Source: Siphonodentalium dalli
Lineage: Eukaryota; Mollusca; Scaphopoda; Gadilida; Siphonodentaliidae
Reading direction: 5' to 3'
Length of the DNA: 64,000 bases
NCBI GenBank assembly: GCA_032622095.1
Contig: CP136064.1
Location: 50,104,073 to 50,168,072 of the forward strand
The position numbers were made by a program, and so were the translations under genes. A model generated the notes under the pieces. It was not told the DNA's origin, did not search any database, and was given only the letters and a program-made list of their open reading frames with translations. Shown here in pieces: positions 53,401 through 64,000 of the stretch; the stretch's first letter is position 1, and each line of letters starts with the position of its first letter.

Positions 53401-54238
53401 TTGTTTCTTGTCGATACTAAGTGCTGGTACTAGCACGTAGTTTAAAGTAACGGCAAATGTACACATTCCAGTTATTATCTGGAAGCAATTCAAAGTTTTT
53501 ATCAGATTTGTTTAGATTTTTAATTTCAAATATTTTACTGTTTGTTGAATTTGAACGTCAAGACTCAGTCAGACATACTCACATAGTTAGCCAATCTTTG
53601 TAAGTATTTAGTTTAAGTAATATATTGGATATAGATTGGATCATCGTGTTATAACTTAGAGTGGTAACGTATATCTATGTATAAGTTATTACTATAATTA
53701 AAATTTAATCTCGGGCTCCAAGATTAATAGTGCGGGGGGGGGGGGGGGCGGGAATTCAATTGAAAGTTATTAAACGTGCAGACCCAAATAATATTGCAGG
53801 GGGAACTCTGAGCAAAACATCAACTGGTTAAACAAATTATTTTGACAGTAGATCAAGTATAGGAATCAACATAGTATATTAGTATGTGTCATGGGCGTTT
53901 TATTCAATATTTAAATGTTCACATGTGTGCCATATACTTGAATATGTACATGCATAAAGTTATAAGCTCATCATTTTGAAAAATATACAAAGGAAATTAA
54001 AGCTAATTTCCAATACAAGTTCATGCCAAAGTAATCATATGGGCATATGATTACTCAGTTATCACTGTTACTGAAATAAGCAAATAATATTAATAATAAT
54101 ACATACTATTTTTTTCAGGTGGAAGATGCAAAAAATGTCCTAGAGTTAACTGATTTGAAGCTAGAACAGAAGAACAGAAGAGTGCAGAGAATTGCACAAA
54201 GAAGAATACTGTATTTAGTCATAATATTAATGTCCTAA
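44362..54238 (+). CDS. coiled-coil BEN-domain protein gene (spliced, 5' end not found)
   Basis: Nine or ten exons are called from splice sites and continuous phase: 44362-44424, 44860-44922, 45917-45979, 46447-46509, 47136-47186, 48155-48234, 49426-49684, 50327-50436, then 52132-52161 or 54119-54238. Phases run 1-1 for the first five, then 1-0, 0-1, 1-0 and a phase-0 last exon, all compatible. The product is a coiled coil of 21-residue units followed by a BEN domain. BEN domains occur in chromatin and transcription-repressor proteins and in some viral and mobile-element proteins; a nuclear role is inferred from the family only. No start codon or promoter was identified. No stop interrupts the joined frame, which argues for a living gene. 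Confidence 0.75.
44860..44922 (+). CDS. BEN gene, coiled-coil exon B1 (63 nt)
   Basis: ATTTTAG|CAAAGAAA ... TTTGTG|GTATGTTG. Phase 1-1; KKKLEDNVQELETRNVQLFC. Same length, phase and KLED-xxx-EL-xxx-N plan as A1, so A and B are ancient duplicates. Confidence 0.78.
45917..45979 (+). CDS. BEN gene, coiled-coil exon A2 (63 nt)
   Basis: Near-identical to A1 with its flanking intron; one visible change makes Thr to Arg (VSTNS to VSRNS). Part of a recent 1.55-kb duplication. Confidence 0.75.
46447..46509 (+). CDS. BEN gene, coiled-coil exon B2 (63 nt)
   Basis: Near-identical to B1; differences give LEDD for LEDN and ELEP for ELET. The introduced Pro would weaken the helix. Splice sites unchanged. 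Confidence 0.75.
47136..47186 (+). CDS. BEN gene, coiled-coil exon C (51 nt)
   Basis: CTTTTTAG|CTCAGAG ... GAAATTG|GTAACTA. Phase 1-1; QSKVEEQKQQDKQQEI, Gln/Lys-rich helix. A shorter relative of exons A and B (x-K-x-E-E start). Confidence 0.68.
48155..48234 (+). CDS. BEN gene, linker exon D (80 nt)
   Basis: TTTCTTTACAG|CCAGTCAA ... CAACAG|GTATATT. Phase 1-0; SQQRKLTYIGRELGKPIALL then GKPSQQ. Joins the coiled coil to the BEN-containing part. Confidence 0.72.
49426..49684 (+). CDS. BEN gene, exon E (259 nt): first half of BEN domain
   Basis: CTCTTTTAG|ACTATTG ... GCAGAAG|GTACATT. Phase 0-1. After a helical lead (TIVLGQLLVDANHPERFADV) comes the BEN signature: YLFNSLIDMLFSQEELSISS, then a basic RKKKTNEKPSLDNNRWTAA segment, matching the family pattern L..L...LF..EEL..S...G....K..LD...

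..AI. Confidence 0.8.
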
Positions 54239-57200
54239 TGCCATAATAGATCATATTATTAAATGATAGTTCATGTGAACTGGAGTTATATTACTTTCTC
54301 TTAAATTGCCCAATAATGCACTATTTATCAATATTTTGTTCCACGAAATTTGGTCGGATTGTCAAATACCTGACACCCAAAGCCACTTAATTTTACAGTT
54401 ATCCATCTCCATCCGCAATTTGGTCCGAGACTGTCAGTTTGACGAATAATTGCTAGGTCGCCAAAAATTACATATCTCAGGAAATAACATTTTTTTTAAA
54501 TATCTGATCACTCCTCGATTCTAATGATAATTTAATATTTATTACCCCTGAAGCCAAACAAATAGTAATTTTGGAGCATTCATTCGGATTATTCATCTTT
54601 AATTGCTAACAATTGTTTTCAAGGGAGAATGAGTATTTTCAAGTATCTCTAGTAGTCTAGTATTAATTGAGCCAGACACATAATCTACATTAACTGTAGA
54701 ACCAAGAGAAGGAACATCCTGAAACTGTTTTCATATCATTAATTTACCATTTACTAGTGTATTGACAAGTAGGTGAAATACATTTTTCATTACCAGGCTA
54801 GAGGGTCTCCAGTTTGGATTATTTTATCTGATCCAAATTTGGTATCTGTATATTTCCCACCTAAAAATACAGGCCATGTTTGAATATGGGTTCTGTCCAA
54901 TGATTTTCGCATGTGTTACATCCCTTTTTTACTTAGTATTTGACCGATTTCATAACATTTTGATTTCCGACCGATAATTCTGATTTTGAATATTAAATTT
55001 TTGTTTCCAATCAATAACTCAAGTTTGGACGACCTGATTAGAATCAAGCTTGCATGTTCTGCATTTTAAAGTTAAAAATACATTTCTTTTGCGGTAGTGC
55101 CATTCAAAATGGCTAACAGGCTTATTGTGTCATGCCCCAGCAATGCTCTTGTCTCTTATATCTTCTGAGCAGATAACAAATGCTCTTTATTGATCATATC
55201 ATTTATTTGTCCCCTTTAAGTCCTGGTCAGGTGATGCATCTATGAATTTTCCTGCATATCTTCTAAGCTGATAAGGAATGCTCTTTATTCATATTTGCCA
55301 TTTTATGTTGTCTGAGGTCAACATGATCTTTCACAATATGACGCTGCAAGGGTACATTTAACTGAACTTACTGAAGAGGTCACTCTCACAAAAAAAGTGC
55401 CCAATGGTACACATGTTTTGAAAATGTGCTGAAGGGTACACACGGTTTGTGTTCGGCACTAACACCGTTACACTCAAACTCTGTTTCTGAAGGTCTGGCA
55501 CCAATCAGCAGTTTGTTTTCAGTGACCCACGAAAACTAAACGTCATTTCTCACAAGATTTCAAAACCTGTCAGCACATTTTTTGGTGAGAGTGACCCTGG
55601 CCTTCAGCCAACCATTTTGGGTATATAATTATTAGTGCCCTTTTAATACATCTGAGGTCAACATGTATGGGAACACAATTATTTCATACTTAAGCTTGAG
55701 GACAAATAATCCTGTACAATGCACTGTGCCCCAATAATATTACAGTAGTCCACCACACAGAAACATGGAGAAGGCTCCGAGAAGCCTATTTTATTTTTGA
55801 GGGAAGATTTTATATTGATGGGGAATGAAATGTAAGTATTTACAGATATTTGCGCTTAAGTACAAATATTTGCGCTTAAACACAAATATTTGTCTTATAT
55901 TTGTCTTTAAGAGCAATGTTTTACGCTTGAGCATAAATATTTGTCTTAAGCACAAATAATTATTAAAAGTGAATTTGGCATCAGATAAACAGGGCCTATC
56001 TAATAACGCTCCCCTTGTCAAATTACCCCAATTTCCAGTAATACTGTAAATATCAAGTTCTAAACCATGTACCTTCATTTTCTGGATTTAAATACTTGTC
56101 TAGACTAAAGCACAGTTACTGGACATAAAGTCCCAAAAATAAGGTTTTAATCAAGTTTATATATATATATATATCGGTATCCCAATATAAACAGCTCTTT
56201 ATATTGGGATACCGATTTATAAACTCGATTAAAACCTTATTTTTGGGACTTTATGTCCAGTAACTGTGACTATTTAAAGCCTATAATTCTACTTCAATTA
56301 CCGACGCGTTTTATATATGATCATATATATATATACTCTTTACAATACGGTTTCGTTGAACACCTTTAATATTTTTCAAGACAATACGAAGCAAGAAACG
56401 AGTAGGCCTAGTTGTTGTTGTTGTGTTATGCGATAACTCTATCGCTTATTCAAGGTCCCTGGTGCTGTAATAATTTGCTTGACCCTTGATACGTTATTAA
56501 ACACTAGATGCTGTCCTCAGTGCTTTAAATGAGTTGGACGCCAGTAGAGATTGTGAATTCGTGTGACGCCAAATTATCTCCCTTATAACAACTCTTCTAT
56601 TTGAAATGTAGATGTGATCTCGCGCTTGCTCGAAGACAGCTACTTATTACACTTTGTAAAAATCTAGTCCCCGTGAAGATGGACCAAAATGCCCATCGGC
56701 CATCTTGAAAATCGCGAACCAGTAATAAGGCTTATAGAGGACGACGCCCTTGGGTGATGTTAAGAAGGAACAGTATTTACAGCTTCCGTGAGAGAATGCA
56801 AACAAGCTCAAATTCTCTTATTTCTGCCATTTGCAATTCAGATATTCAATATAACTCAGAACTATTTACTATATGGAACCACATTCTATATTAATTAGAG
56901 ATATTCTATCTAATCCATATATGGACACATTAGTCCGAAATAAAGAATATAATAATCAAGATAACAAAATGACAATTGCTCCGATCCGACAAGGTGAGCC
57001 ACCACTTATATTCCATGTTTAAGAACAATGTTTTGTGATGCTATTTGGATATACAATTTATGAGAATACGTGTAACACTTTGAGCAAGGCCAAGAGTATC
57101 CTCTATTCCCATCAAATATCCACAGGAGGGTTTCACAACACTTCCACCTGGGCAACGCCGGGTAACCCTGCTAGTCGCTGATAACTAACTTGGTATATTA

Positions 57201-60200
57201 TAAATCGGCAAACCTCGTCAGATTCCGTACGGTACCGTTTCAGACTCGGCTTTAATGACACGATTGGCCTTGGTGGTGGGTATCCTGTGAAAATATATCC
57301 ACCCGTCAAAAACAGAAAGAACATCAAAATGTAGATAGACTTTGTCCGTATACAAATAAGAAATATCGCATAAACAGTATGTGATGGTCATATGTTTGAC
57401 CATTGTTATGCATAAACAAAAGCATAACAAGTTACTTTTCTGGTGTTTGTTTATATTAATGATGGTAAACATAAAGAGCGTTCTTTGATAAAGAGCGTTC
57501 TTTGTTGGTGAATACCTTATATGGAACTAATAAAGAGCGTTTATGCCATTTGTGTGTGATTAGCCAGTAGCATTGTGCGGTCTTCTGTAACACAATCAGG
57601 CTCTTGCTTGGGTAAAATATAATAGGTCTTTATGATAACATGCTGTGTACGCGATGGTCATGGTATATACATGTATGAACGGAACTGTATGCGTTTTAAT
57701 ATTTTTTCTGTTTACGGTGTTTGGAACAAATATGAATATTTTCGACAATTAAGGCCGCACGTGCCTTTAATACAACTCCATAATTGGTTCGAACTAGATC
57801 ACGTTATTTTTAGCTGGGAGACTGGGTCAAGGATAGGCGCGTATTTTTGAATTTAGTTGTATTACGTCGAATCGTGAGAAAAAAAAACTTTTACATTTAA
57901 GGTCGAATAAAGCATTATTTAAAGGCACGGGTGGTGTTCGTTCTAGAAATATTCATATTTGTTCAAATTGCCATCAACCGAAGGAATATTAAAATATATA
58001 TAGTTTTGTTCATATGCCAATCATAATCAGCGCGTAAATAGTATATTGTCAATACGTACGATGGTGAACGTAAACAAGAACCTTCTCGTGTTACATAAGT
58101 TTTGCTTCTGTTTACATAACACAGCGCAATTCTATTGGTTAATCACACACAAGTGATATAAACGCTCTTTATTATGTCCATATGAAAACAGTAACAAATA
58201 ACGCTATTTATGTTTACAATATCCGGATCTAAACAAAATCAAGGAAAACATTTGACAATACCATACTGTTTATGCCACATTTCTTATTGGTATAAGAACA
58301 AAGTCTGTCTATATTGTTCTATATGCTTTCTGTTTATGGCGGCTTTTGACGGAGCTGAATAATTTAACAGCATACGCACCGCCAACGCCGCCCGTATCTT
58401 TAAGTTTGTTTTACAACAATGCTATAGAATAGTCTATAAAATATATATATAAACCAATTTTCATCACAGAGAAGGAAATCGAAATATCAATAAAATTACT
58501 AAAATCGGGTAAATCACGAGGCCCAGATGGGTAAGCAGCTGAACACCTTAAATACCATGACGAAAGAATCAATACATGCCTCATATTTCTGTTCAACAAA
58601 ATACTGGAAACCGGTCACGTTCCACCAAAACTGCTGAAAGTAACGCTTGTTCCGATTTTAAAGAATAAGAATGCTAACATCTCGTCATCTGAAAATTATC
58701 GACCTATAGCTCTATCAACACTCATATCAAAAATATTCGAAAAAGTCGTTCTTCAGAAAATTTCTCATCGTCTTCATACAACGGATAATCAATTTGGTTT
58801 CAAGAGCGGACATTCCACTGACAGTTGCATTCTGGCACTCAAAGAGACAATAAATCACTATATATCGAAGAATACCCCTGCTTTCGTCTGCTTTCTTGAC
58901 GCCAGCAAAGCATTTGGTAGAGTCAATCACAGAACATTAACCCAATTATTGTGGAAACGCGGTGTACCGACCTCGGTCATCAATGTCCTCAGTAATTGGT
59001 TTGGAAATCAGGAATACAACGGCAGATGGGGAGGATCGTACTCGCCTCCATTCCGACCAACGAGTGGAGTTCGACAAGGCCATCTTCTCAGTCCTTATTT
59101 GTTTAAAGGCACGTGCGGCCTTGGCGGTGGGTATCCTGTGAAAATATATCCACCCGTCAAAAACCGCCACAAACAGAAAGAACATCAAAATGTAGATAGA
59201 CTTTGTCCGTATACAAATAAGAAATATCGCATAAACAGTATGTTATGGTCATATGTTTGACCATTGTTATGTAAACAACAGCATAAAAAGTTACTTTTCT
59301 GGTGTTTGTTTATATTATGATGGTAAACATAAAAAGCGTTCTTTGTGGGTGAATTCCTGATATGGAACGAATAAAGAGCGTTTATGCCATTTGTGTGTGA
59401 TTAGCCAGCAGCATTGTGCTGTCTTCTGTAACACAATCAGGCTCTTGCTTATGTAAAATATAGTAAATCTTTACGATAACATGCTGTTTACGCGATGGTC
59501 ATGGTATATATGAACGGAACTGTATGCGTTTTAATGTTTTTCTGTTTACGGTGTTTGGAACAATTATGATTATTTTCGACAATTAAGGCCGCACGTGCCT
59601 TTAATGTGTACATAAATGGTATAAGTGAGAGCTTTACCCATAAATTTGGTATATAATTGCACAAAAACAGTAGGGATGGCGTTCATACCAAAATCCCTAT
59701 CCCTCACGACCTTTCCAAAACTTTTCCTCATGGGTAGAGAACTTAAGTTTGTTCCCGCCTATAAATACCTTGGACATATTCTCAGAGACGATCTTATTGA
59801 TGATGATATTATGAGGCAATATAGATCAATTTGTTCCCGTTCCAATATCCTCATGAATTTTTTTTACAAGTGCTCATCTGATGTAAAACGCCATCTTTTT
59901 CACGCTTATATTTCATCATTATATTGTACTTTGTGGGAAAAATTAATTGTATGTTATAACAATGCCTATAGGAAGTTTATGGGTTATGAATGGAGATGTA
60001 GCGCAAGTGGGATGTACGTCGGGGAAGTTGTGAGCTCTGTTCCTATGTTGATATTATAAGAAAGACTGTGTATAGTCTGAGAGAACGTGTGACTGAATCT
60101 GACAATACAATTTTGCATGCAATCATTAATTCCGATTTATTTTATGAATCTTATCTTTTCAAACATTGGAAAGAAATTCTGTATTACATATAATTGATAT

Positions 60201-63200
60201 TTCTATCATATGGGCCATTTGAGCCTGAATTAAATAAACTAAAAAAAAAAAAAATATATATATATATATGAAATTACCGCATGGCCTACATTGCACTATT
60301 GTTGTGATGTGACAAGTGACAACATTCGTTGGTTCGTGGACGATATGATGGCGTTGTCGATAACAGACACCGTGAATCTGTGCTATCAACGGCATTCATA
60401 TCGAATGCTTGGTCCATGTTTCCAGATATTTTGTGATCAAAGATCATGAAACATGCAAATTATTATATGGAATAACTCGTCAAATAGCAATACAAGTAAT
60501 CGGACTATTTTATGCGGAACGTCGACTTTTAGTGGTAACACATTTCTTCCACGGCAGATCTGGAAATATCCTTTCGCGAAAAATGACTTCTAATTATACC
60601 AGAGACTTGGTCCCAGAGGTCATAGGTCGAGGAGTCCAGAATGTGTATATTATGTGAAGTTTCGCGATGAAAGATTCAATCGTTTGCGAGAAACATTTTT
60701 ATTATGACATGTTTTGTTACGGCCATAAAGCACGACAAAAATATGCTAATTTATAGTGTTATTTAGCTATGTAAGACAATCCTTACTTGTACATAACTTT
60801 TAGTTTGCACAGATTCACTTTTTGAACCATCAACAGTACATGTTCTGTTGACAATTCGCTCTAATTAGGGCATTTTATGCATAATTTATCGTAATTTATA
60901 CAGATTAGGTCATGGTCGCATGACATTCAGCATTAATTTGTGTCGCAGCGGATAACCTATAACTTACTTGATATATGAAGTTTGGCGATAAAAGATTCAA
61001 TCGTTTTAAATAAAATTGTATATACCCCCCCCCCCCCCCATTTTTGGTGCCATCTCATTTCCATCCATTTAGTCATAAAGCACTGGGTCAAGCGCGACAA
61101 AAATATTATACTAGCTGGGGTACCCGGCGTTGCTTGGGTAAAGAAGATCAGAAAAAACTTGAAGTGTTTTGACATACAGCTGCTCGACGGGTTGTTATAT
61201 GAGCGCGAGCATGTTTTAAATAAGGATTAACTGTCATGTGGACTGTTTTTATGGAGATGTAACCGTGAGGTAAGTGGACATAACTTGTGTAAAACTTTAC
61301 ACACAAGTTATGACCACTTACCTCACGGTTACATCTCCATAAAATAGTCCACATGACAGTTAATCCTTATATTTATATACATTTAGCGAAAAGGCCACTT
61401 TTGTAAATGTATTTAAATCGAAAAGTGTATCGTGACAAAAACAGCCCAAAATACACAATAGCACCCTTGGCAAAAGTTAATAGGAACAATTTCTCTTCAT
61501 ATTGAAACCCGATGATGTATTAAGTCAATCCTGCGCGAGTCCAAATGCGCCCAAAACATTACGCGTTCGTCTTTCCAAACCCAATGCCGTATCGATGGTG
61601 TTATGAGCTTGGTGTTGTTATGAGCCGTTGCGCATTCACCGAGAAATAACTGCAACTAGCCACGTGGGCGCGACCAATCCGAATGCTGGATTTAGTTATG
61701 ACAACACTTAGTATGTAAATATTCGAGCTTGATATTTGACTGCGGCTCGTGTACATGACAAGACTTTCTTTATGAGTTGTGCTCTTTCTTCTTCAGAACT
61801 TGAAACGGTTTTTTCTTCTTCAGAACGTGAAGCGCTTGGTGTTCTAAAACAATCGTGTTCATGTAACAATAAAGAGCGTTTCCTGTTGATATATTCCTGA
61901 TATGGTTTGGATAAAGAGCGTCATGCTCGCTTATGTACAGCAACTTGATAGCAGTATTCCGTTCGGAGTCTCGGGAGACTTTTTAAGCCACATGAGGTCA
62001 ACGGGACTTGTCTAATTTATAGTGTTTAGCCTTTCATGTTGCAGTCACAAAGCATGACATTCGCATGTTAACAGTTTACTAACATCGTGTCTAAATAATA
62101 GTTCATAATAAATTACTAATCATCAGTTAATAAGCTAGGCGCTTTTGTAAGTCATTTTAGTAAAAGTAATTTATGGTACATGTAACTTTAGGAGAATAAA
62201 AAGTAAATGTGTGGGAGGTTATATTCATTCCGTTCAATCGGTTTGTCATTGTTCATTTCTCTGTTTTATTATTTGTCAATGTGTGTTAATTATTATTTGC
62301 AATGTTATTTATTTGTGCTTTATGTTTGCTCATAGTGATAAATATTTCTACAATAAACTTATCATTGTTACAGATAGTTGTGTCTATATCCGAGATCAAA
62401 TGTGCCGGTAATTGTATTCCCCGGGTCAAATTACCCCTATGTATAGATGGTTGTCTAAAAGTATGTTAACACATTTATTAATTTAATTTGGATAGTCTCC
62501 ATACTGGCGCAAAAACTAATTAATACATTTAATCTAATTTATTTACATTGGCAAAATCAATGTTCTTGCTACCTTATATTGTGAACCATTTAAATGTATT
62601 TTTAGAATCACAACTACACATATGATGTACATTTTACCATGTGCAGCGATGTAAAATATTGTCAGTTATGGCACAATACAGAATACGGAGTGTATGAATG
62701 ACGTTTCATTATTCATTTCCCAGCCCATGTTATGAAGAGACTGATTCCATAACTTTGGCGACTGAACATTCTCGTGCTCTCTAATAGTCTATACGTCCAC
62801 AGTATATCAAATGGCACCCAATATGATATTGTTCGGGTTTAATTAAGTATTGACAGTGTTATGATAAATATACTACCATTTCGTATGATCTGGATGGGGA
62901 TCATATTAGCATCTCTTCTTGAGTTAGAATTGTGTTGATACAGCATGGTATTAATTAATGATCATACCCTAAACTCATCTATGTGGGCACGTCTATATCC
63001 TAGTCCACATCAACAACTGCATATGTCACAAAACCTCTATCGTCTAACGTGCTGCATTTATCCCATGAGAATATCTTTGGTAGACCGGGCACTCTGACAG
63101 AAAATATTTTGTGGCCTCAGGTATTTGGCAGCCGACATAGTTTATAAGTACCTGTAATTGTATATGTATGGTATTTAGAGATGAGCATACTAAATTGCTG

Positions 63201-64000
63201 GTTCACATGGTTATAGCTACATGATTATATAAGGTGGAACAAATTTAATTTGCAGAAAGCTATGTTTAGGTTTACCTGGTTTTTATAGCCCCTCTTAAGT
63301 ACGCATTTTGTTGAATATTGTGATAGGTTTTTCTTTATCAGTTTCAAAACAAAATTTATATCTACTATAGGCCCATACTTGAACTATATTCCTCGTTACG
63401 TCGCTCTCGTTTTCGTTATGATTCATTGTGATTTTGTTGAATGTGAGGCATCACACTGCTATCTGAATTAGTGTGCATCACCTCAATTTGTTCATCTGGC
63501 CTGAACTTTCTGCTTGCTCAGATCCGCATCTTGATGCCAATGCCATGGTCAGTTTGTGTTGACAGGGATGCCTTTCTTGTTTTCTTTAGCTGAACCTGGT
63601 GATAAATATAAGGAATTCAACTGCCTGAAATGTACAATGCAGAATGTCTTTATCGTGAGTAATTTGCTCAGTTCGATCTCTCAATTGTTCCAGACACATT
63701 AATGTCGCAAAATTCCTAGAACATTTTGTCGAACATTTAGGTTTTGCACAGCTACATGGACTATATTGAAGGCTGACCTATCGATTAAAGGATATCTTAA
63801 TTCAGCATTCTATTCATTTTTTTTATAATACTGCAAGTCTCAAGATTAACTTGACAAGATCGGATTTAGCTTCAACATCATTGACATTTTCATTATCAAA
63901 TCCATGTAATTGACTGTAAGATAAAAGTGAATAATATGCAGTTGACTACTTCGGCCTGCTCGACTAGTGATAGTACCAAACTGGAGTGTTTTCCTGGAGA

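Overview
The window reads as gene-poor, AT-rich, repeat-dense DNA from an invertebrate animal. Spliced exons with GT..AG borders, tyrosine-recombinase and LINE-type retrotransposon remains, many TTAA-flanked MITEs and several minisatellites rule out a prokaryote. A fibrinogen-related (FReD) exon, a BEN-domain gene and the mix of repeat families fit a mollusc or another lophotrochozoan best. That placement is inference; no rRNA or mitochondrial marker is present to fix it.

Layout. 1-19,000 is almost entirely repeats: a dispersed element (655-1021), a degenerate minisatellite that switches strand at about 5846, a 40-odd bp G/T-rich minisatellite (9144-10250), two MITEs (10334-10848, 13373-13867), three tandem arrays (12785-15470), and two copies of a dispersed repeat carrying CAAGATGGC-type boxes (8095, 18235). 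The only possible host gene there is a weak 136-codon secreted-protein candidate (11716-12126). 19,090-23,640 is a degenerate tyrosine-recombinase (Ngaro/DIRS-type) retrotransposon with SGNH-hydrolase-like, Gag zinc-finger, RT/RNase H and tyrosine-recombinase regions; its 3' untranslated part holds a series of small hairpins with a common AAGTA loop. 23,687-34,500 holds more MITEs, a reverse-strand LINE relic (26995-28640), a three-copy segmental repeat (28541-33030) and a palindrome built of palindromes (33323-33733). 34,529-37,080 is a decayed copy of an uncharacterised repetitive, transposase-like protein, followed by a duplicated segment (37450-38455 and 39700-40560).

The most convincing host coding sequence lies between 40,880 and 54,240. 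A single FReD exon sits at 40882-41051. A multi-exon plus-strand gene at 44362-54238 encodes a coiled coil built from duplicated 63-nt phase-1 exons, followed by a BEN domain (exons at 49426 and 50327). All exon phases fit from end to end, and two alternative last exons are possible (52132 or 54119). Its introns are loaded with fold-back elements. Between the FReD exon and this gene is a 24 x 47-bp minisatellite that grew inside a second copy of the dispersed element at 655-1021.

54,240-64,000 contains large inverted repeats (56111, 61221), three more MITEs, a second LINE relic (58404-60254) interrupted at an exact TTAA site by a MITE, and one isolated exon-like segment at 63590-63654. The genes show no operon-like relation to each other. 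The unifying theme is repeat mobility: MITEs of two sister families share ends and a core, and two of them can be dated relative to other repeats from empty and filled sites.
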